Assembly: GCA_023459095.1 (NCBI GenBank) | Contig: JAEWVQ010000288.1 | Coordinates: forward strand, 1 to 9,084 | Reading direction: 5' to 3' | Source: Pseudomonadota bacterium | GTDB lineage: Bacteria > Pseudomonadota > Gammaproteobacteria > Burkholderiales > Rhodocyclaceae | Length of the DNA: 9,084 bases | Shown here: in pieces, positions 6,983-9,084 of the stretch | How positions within the stretch are numbered: position 1 is the stretch's first letter | Layout: every line of letters begins with the position of its first letter | Notes under the pieces: model-generated | Databases searched by the model: none | The model's input: the letters and a program-made list of their open reading frames with translations, nothing else | What the model was told of the DNA's origin: nothing | Position numbers and translations under genes: made by a program

Positions 6983-8145
6983 TGCGCGCGCTCCAGGATG
7001 CTGACGTAGCTCGTCACCGCCGAGCCCCCCATGTTGAACACCCCGGCCAGCGTCGCGTCCGGCACCTGCATGGCACCGGCCTCGCCGCATAACTGCATGG
7101 CCGACAGCACATGCATCGAAACCCCGGTCGCACCAATCGGGTGGCCCTTGGCCTTGAGACCGCCTGAGGGGTTCACCGGCAAGCGGCCATCGACGTACAC
7201 CGTACCGTCCTCGATCAGACGCACGCCTTGACCCGGCGCGGCAAGGCCCATGGCCTCGTAGGCGAGCAATTCGGCGATGGTGAAACAGTCGTGCACTTCT
7301 GCAAACGACAGTGCATTGACATCGATCCCTGCCTGCGTCAATGCCTGCGCCCAGGCCCGACGCGGGCCTTCGAAGCCAGCCGGGTCGCGACGTGACATCG
7401 GCAGGTAGTCGCTGACCTGCGCATGGGCGCGAAAACGCACTGCGCGCGGAAAATTCGCGGCCAACGATTCATGCACAATCACCAGCGCCGCTGCGCCATC
7501 GGACACCAGGGAGCAATCGGTCTTGCGCAGCGGCGCGGCGATGACAGGATTGCGCTCGGAAACCGTATTGCAAAACTCGAAACCGAGATCCTTGCGCATC
7601 TGCGCCCACGGATTACGCACGCCATTGGCGTGGCCCTTGGCGGCAATACGCGCCAAGGCCGCCGAATGGTCGCCATAACGACTGAAGTAGGCCTGTGCCA
7701 TGAGCGCGAAAATCCCCGGAAAGCTCAGCCCCGCGCTGGCCTCTTCGCGCACATAGGAAGCATTGCCCAGCACCCGGGTGATTTCAGCCCCGGACACTGC
7801 GGTCATTTTTTCCGCCCCGACCACCAGCGCAATTTTGGCGCGGCCCGACTCGATCGCGTCGATCGCCGAGTAAATCGCCGCAGCCCCCGATGCGCAGGCG
7901 TTCTCAACCCGCGTGGCGGGCTTCCAGCGCAGGCCGTCGGCGGCCTGCAACACCATCGAGGAGCAGAAAATGTCGGGAACAAAGCCGCCGTTCAGGTTGC
8001 CGAGCCAGATTGCATCGACGTCCTCTGCGGGCAGTTGGGCATGGGAAAGCGCCTCACGTGCAACCGTAACGATGAGGCTTTCAAGGTCGTGCTGGTCCAG
8101 ACGGCCGAAGGGCGAATGGGACCAACCCACGATATGAGCGGTCAT
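6979..8145 (-). CDS. SCP2-type thiolase-family protein
   Basis: A 388-residue thiolase-fold enzyme, related to the thiolase domain of sterol carrier protein x and to acetyl-CoA acetyltransferases of aromatic and steroid degradation. The nucleophile is Cys84 in VENACASGAAA. Further active-site elements are His285 in EVHDCFTIAE and His335 in NPSGGLKAKGHPIGATG (325-341). The second catalytic cysteine of classical thiolases (CxG near the C-terminus) is replaced by NMGGS (371-375), as in the SCP2-like group, where the HDCF cysteine (Cys287) may take over. Reaction is probably cleavage or formation of a 3-ketoacyl-CoA, but members with aldolase or acyltransferase roles exist. It is first in the operon: ATG 8145 with AAGGAG nine bases upstream, 128 bp from the divergent regulator. 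Its stop overlaps the ligase start, so the two products likely act together. Confidence 0.9.
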   Translation of the reverse strand: MTAHIVGWSHSPFGRLDQHDLESLIVTVAREALSHAQLPAEDVDAIWLGNLNGGFVPDIFCSSMVLQAADGLRWKPATRVENACASGAAAIYSAIDAIESGRAKIALVVGAEKMTAVSGAEITRVLGNASYVREEASAGLSFPGIFALMAQAYFSRYGDHSAALARIAAKGHANGVRNPWAQMRKDLGFEFCNTVSERNPVIAAPLRKTDCSLVSDGAAALVIVHESLAANFPRAVRFRAHAQVSDYLPMSRRDPAGFEGPRRAWAQALTQAGIDVNALSFAEVHDCFTIAELLAYEAMGLAAPGQGVRLIEDGTVYVDGRLPVNPSGGLKAKGHPIGATGVSMHVLSAMQLCGEAGAMQVPDATLAGVFNMGGSAVTSYVSILERAQ

Positions 8146-8198
8146 GATGTGTGTCTCCTTGTGTCGCCTGTTCTGACAGAGGCAACTTGGGGGACGAC

Positions 8199-8204
8199 TT
8201 TATC
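8199..8204 (-). promoter_or_regulatory. tentative -10 element for the catabolic operon
   Basis: GATAAA on the minus strand lies about 54 bp upstream of the thiolase start. No good -35 hexamer is seen 17 bp further upstream (TGGAGT at 8227-8222), which would fit activator dependence because the inverted repeat at 8228-8255 directly abuts this place. This is a weak match and could be chance. Confidence 0.25.
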
Positions 8205-8227
8205 GGCCGCGCTTGCTCTACTCCATT

Positions 8228-8255
8228 CGTATGCCTACCCTATCGTAGCCATACG
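8228..8255. promoter_or_regulatory. imperfect palindrome, candidate operator of the PAS-LuxR regulator
   Basis: CGTATGCCTAC (8228-8238) and GTAGCCATACG (8245-8255) pair at 10 of 11 positions around the six-base spacer CCTATC. It is centred about 96 bp upstream of the thiolase ATG and about 32 bp upstream of the regulator ATG, the only strong dyad in the divergent intergenic region. LuxR-type HTH domains bind as dimers to such dyads. Its placement would allow activation of the operon and self-control of the regulator, but binding is inference. Confidence 0.5.
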
Positions 8256-8273
8256 TAATCCCCGCTCCAGAAG

Positions 8274-8846
8274 ATGACCGAAGCGCAGAACACACCGCTC
8301 ACCCCCGATGACCTTCAACTCGCTTTCGATCTCGCGCCGGTGGGCCTGTGCGTTTCGCGCAGCCGGGTCATTCAGCGTTGCAACGAGGCCTTTGCCGCGA
8401 TGTTCGGCTATCGTGCCGACGAACTCGGCGGGCGCGCCCTCGCCTCGCTCTACCCTTCCGAGCAGGAAGGTCAGCGCATCGGCGAACAGGCCTATCCGGT
8501 GCTGCGTGCCGAAGGCTGCTATAGCGACGAGCGCATCATGCGCCACCGCGATGGCACCCTGTTCTGGTGCCATGTCTCGGGCCGCAGCCTCGACCGCGAC
8601 AACCCCTACGCCTGCGCGGTATGGATGTTCGAGGACATTTCCAGACGACGCCCGGTCACCGCCGACCTGACCGCACGCGAACGCGAGATCGCCAAGTTCC
8701 TGTCGCTCGGGCAGACGAGCAAGGAAATTGCCCGCCATCTCGAAATCAGCCCCCGCACCGTCGAGGCGCATCGCGCCCGGCTGATGAAAAAGCTGCAGGT
8801 GCGCACCCACACCGAAATGATCGCCCGCTTGGTCGGGCTGTGCTGA
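8274..8846 (+). CDS. PAS domain LuxR-family transcriptional regulator
   Basis: A 190-residue cytosolic regulator with one PAS domain (about residues 13-124; FNxxFxxMFGY-type core seen as NEAFAAMFGYRADELGGR, then RHRDGTLFWCHVSGR and WMFEDISRR) joined to a C-terminal LuxR/GerE helix-turn-helix (131-188; LTAREREIAKFLSLGQTSKEI and SPRTVEAHRARLMKKL). There is no receiver or autoinducer domain, so the PAS domain probably senses a small molecule or redox state directly. The gene is transcribed away from the catabolic operon, 128 bp from the thiolase start, and a dyad lies just upstream, the usual layout of a local pathway regulator. The ribosome site before ATG 8274 is weak (AGAAG), suggesting low expression. 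Whether it activates or represses is not visible. The gene ends 48 bp before a strong hairpin terminator. Confidence 0.92.
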   Translation: MTEAQNTPLTPDDLQLAFDLAPVGLCVSRSRVIQRCNEAFAAMFGYRADELGGRALASLYPSEQEGQRIGEQAYPVLRAEGCYSDERIMRHRDGTLFWCHVSGRSLDRDNPYACAVWMFEDISRRRPVTADLTAREREIAKFLSLGQTSKEIARHLEISPRTVEAHRARLMKKLQVRTHTEMIARLVGLC

Positions 8847-8894
8847 CCCAGCTGTTCCACGCCGCCGGCATCGCGAGGGTAGGCTTGGTCGCCA

Positions 8895-8934
8895 AGACAT
8901 GAAAAACGGCGCTTACGCGCCGTTTTTCATGTCT
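8895..8934. terminator. bidirectional intrinsic terminator
   Basis: Two perfect 18-bp arms, AGACATGAAAAACGGCGC (8895-8912) and its complement (8917-8934), flank the loop TTAC. The GC-rich inner stem is followed by TTTTT on the plus strand and, by symmetry, on the minus strand. It lies between the stops of the convergent regulator and hom genes, so it can end both transcripts. Confidence 0.9.
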
Positions 8935-8968
8935 GCGAAACCGGAGCGGACAGCGCCGCTCCAGTGCT

Positions 8969-9084
8969 TTACAGCGTTTCCAGCCGCAGACGCGTGACCT
9001 TGCCCTGCACCACCGGCAGCGCCTCGATGCGCGCGATCGCGGCGTTGGCGTTCTTCTCCACGGTCTGATGGGTGAGCATGATGA
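8969..9084 (-). CDS. hom: homoserine dehydrogenase, C-terminal end only (gene cut by window edge)
   Basis: Only the last 37 complete codons are in the window, reading IMLTHQTVEKNANAAIARIEALPV and ending VTRLRLETL before TAA at 8971-8969. This is the end of the C-terminal ACT domain of proteobacterial homoserine dehydrogenase, where the pattern LTH, then an alanine-rich helix with AIARIEALP, and a final beta strand is characteristic. The enzyme makes homoserine from aspartate semialdehyde for threonine and methionine synthesis, and the ACT domain mediates threonine feedback. As a housekeeping gene it marks the boundary of the catabolic island. Identification rests on a short stretch, so another ACT-domain protein remains possible. 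Confidence 0.75.
   Translation of the reverse strand, partial: IMLTHQTVEKNANAAIARIEALPVVQGKVTRLRLETL

Noticed and set aside
6983..7090. N-terminal extension of the CoA ligase to 7090
   Set aside because: The added 36 residues are Gly/Arg-rich, lie wholly inside the thiolase gene in another frame, and the ATGA overlap start at 6982 gives a normal ligase N-terminus.

Overview
The window is GC-rich, densely coded bacterial DNA. Its content (aromatic-acid catabolic genes, a TRAP transporter, and at the right edge the C-terminus of a homoserine dehydrogenase) fits a betaproteobacterium, most plausibly of the Rhodocyclales (Thauera/Azoarcus/Aromatoleum type). The placement rests on protein style and remembered homologues, not on a search.

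Layout. From 8145 leftwards to the window edge, eight genes lie head to tail on the minus strand and look like one catabolic operon. In transcription order they are: SCP2-type thiolase, AMP-forming acyl-CoA ligase (start overlaps the thiolase stop as ATGA), TRAP substrate-binding protein (dctP), FAD-dependent aromatic hydroxylase, a 74-residue DUF2783-type protein, a single-domain VOC protein carrying an extradiol-dioxygenase signature, a fumarylacetoacetase-family hydrolase, and the TRAP small permease (dctQ, cut by the left edge). A PAS-LuxR regulator diverges from the thiolase. The 128-bp region between them contains a strong imperfect inverted repeat (8228-8255), the best operator candidate. 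The regulator ends against a perfect 18-bp-arm hairpin (8895-8934) that can act as a two-way terminator with the convergent gene hom at the right edge.

How the genes may work together. The TRAP system imports an organic acid. The flavoprotein and its small partner resemble the two-component 3-hydroxyphenylacetate 6-hydroxylase (MhaA/MhaB) of Pseudomonas putida and would make a para-diol (hydroquinone, homogentisate-like). The VOC protein could cleave that ring and the fumarylacetoacetase-family enzyme would split the resulting diketo acid into fumarate plus a short keto acid. The CoA ligase and thiolase could then activate and thiolyse the keto acid, or act on a side chain before ring attack. 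No cupin-type homogentisate or gentisate dioxygenase and no glutathione-dependent isomerase is present in the window. The substrate cannot be read from the sequence.

The gaps in the operon carry GC-rich hairpins without U tracts. I see no mobile elements, CRISPR arrays, tRNA or rRNA genes, and no gene-free stretch over 300 bases.
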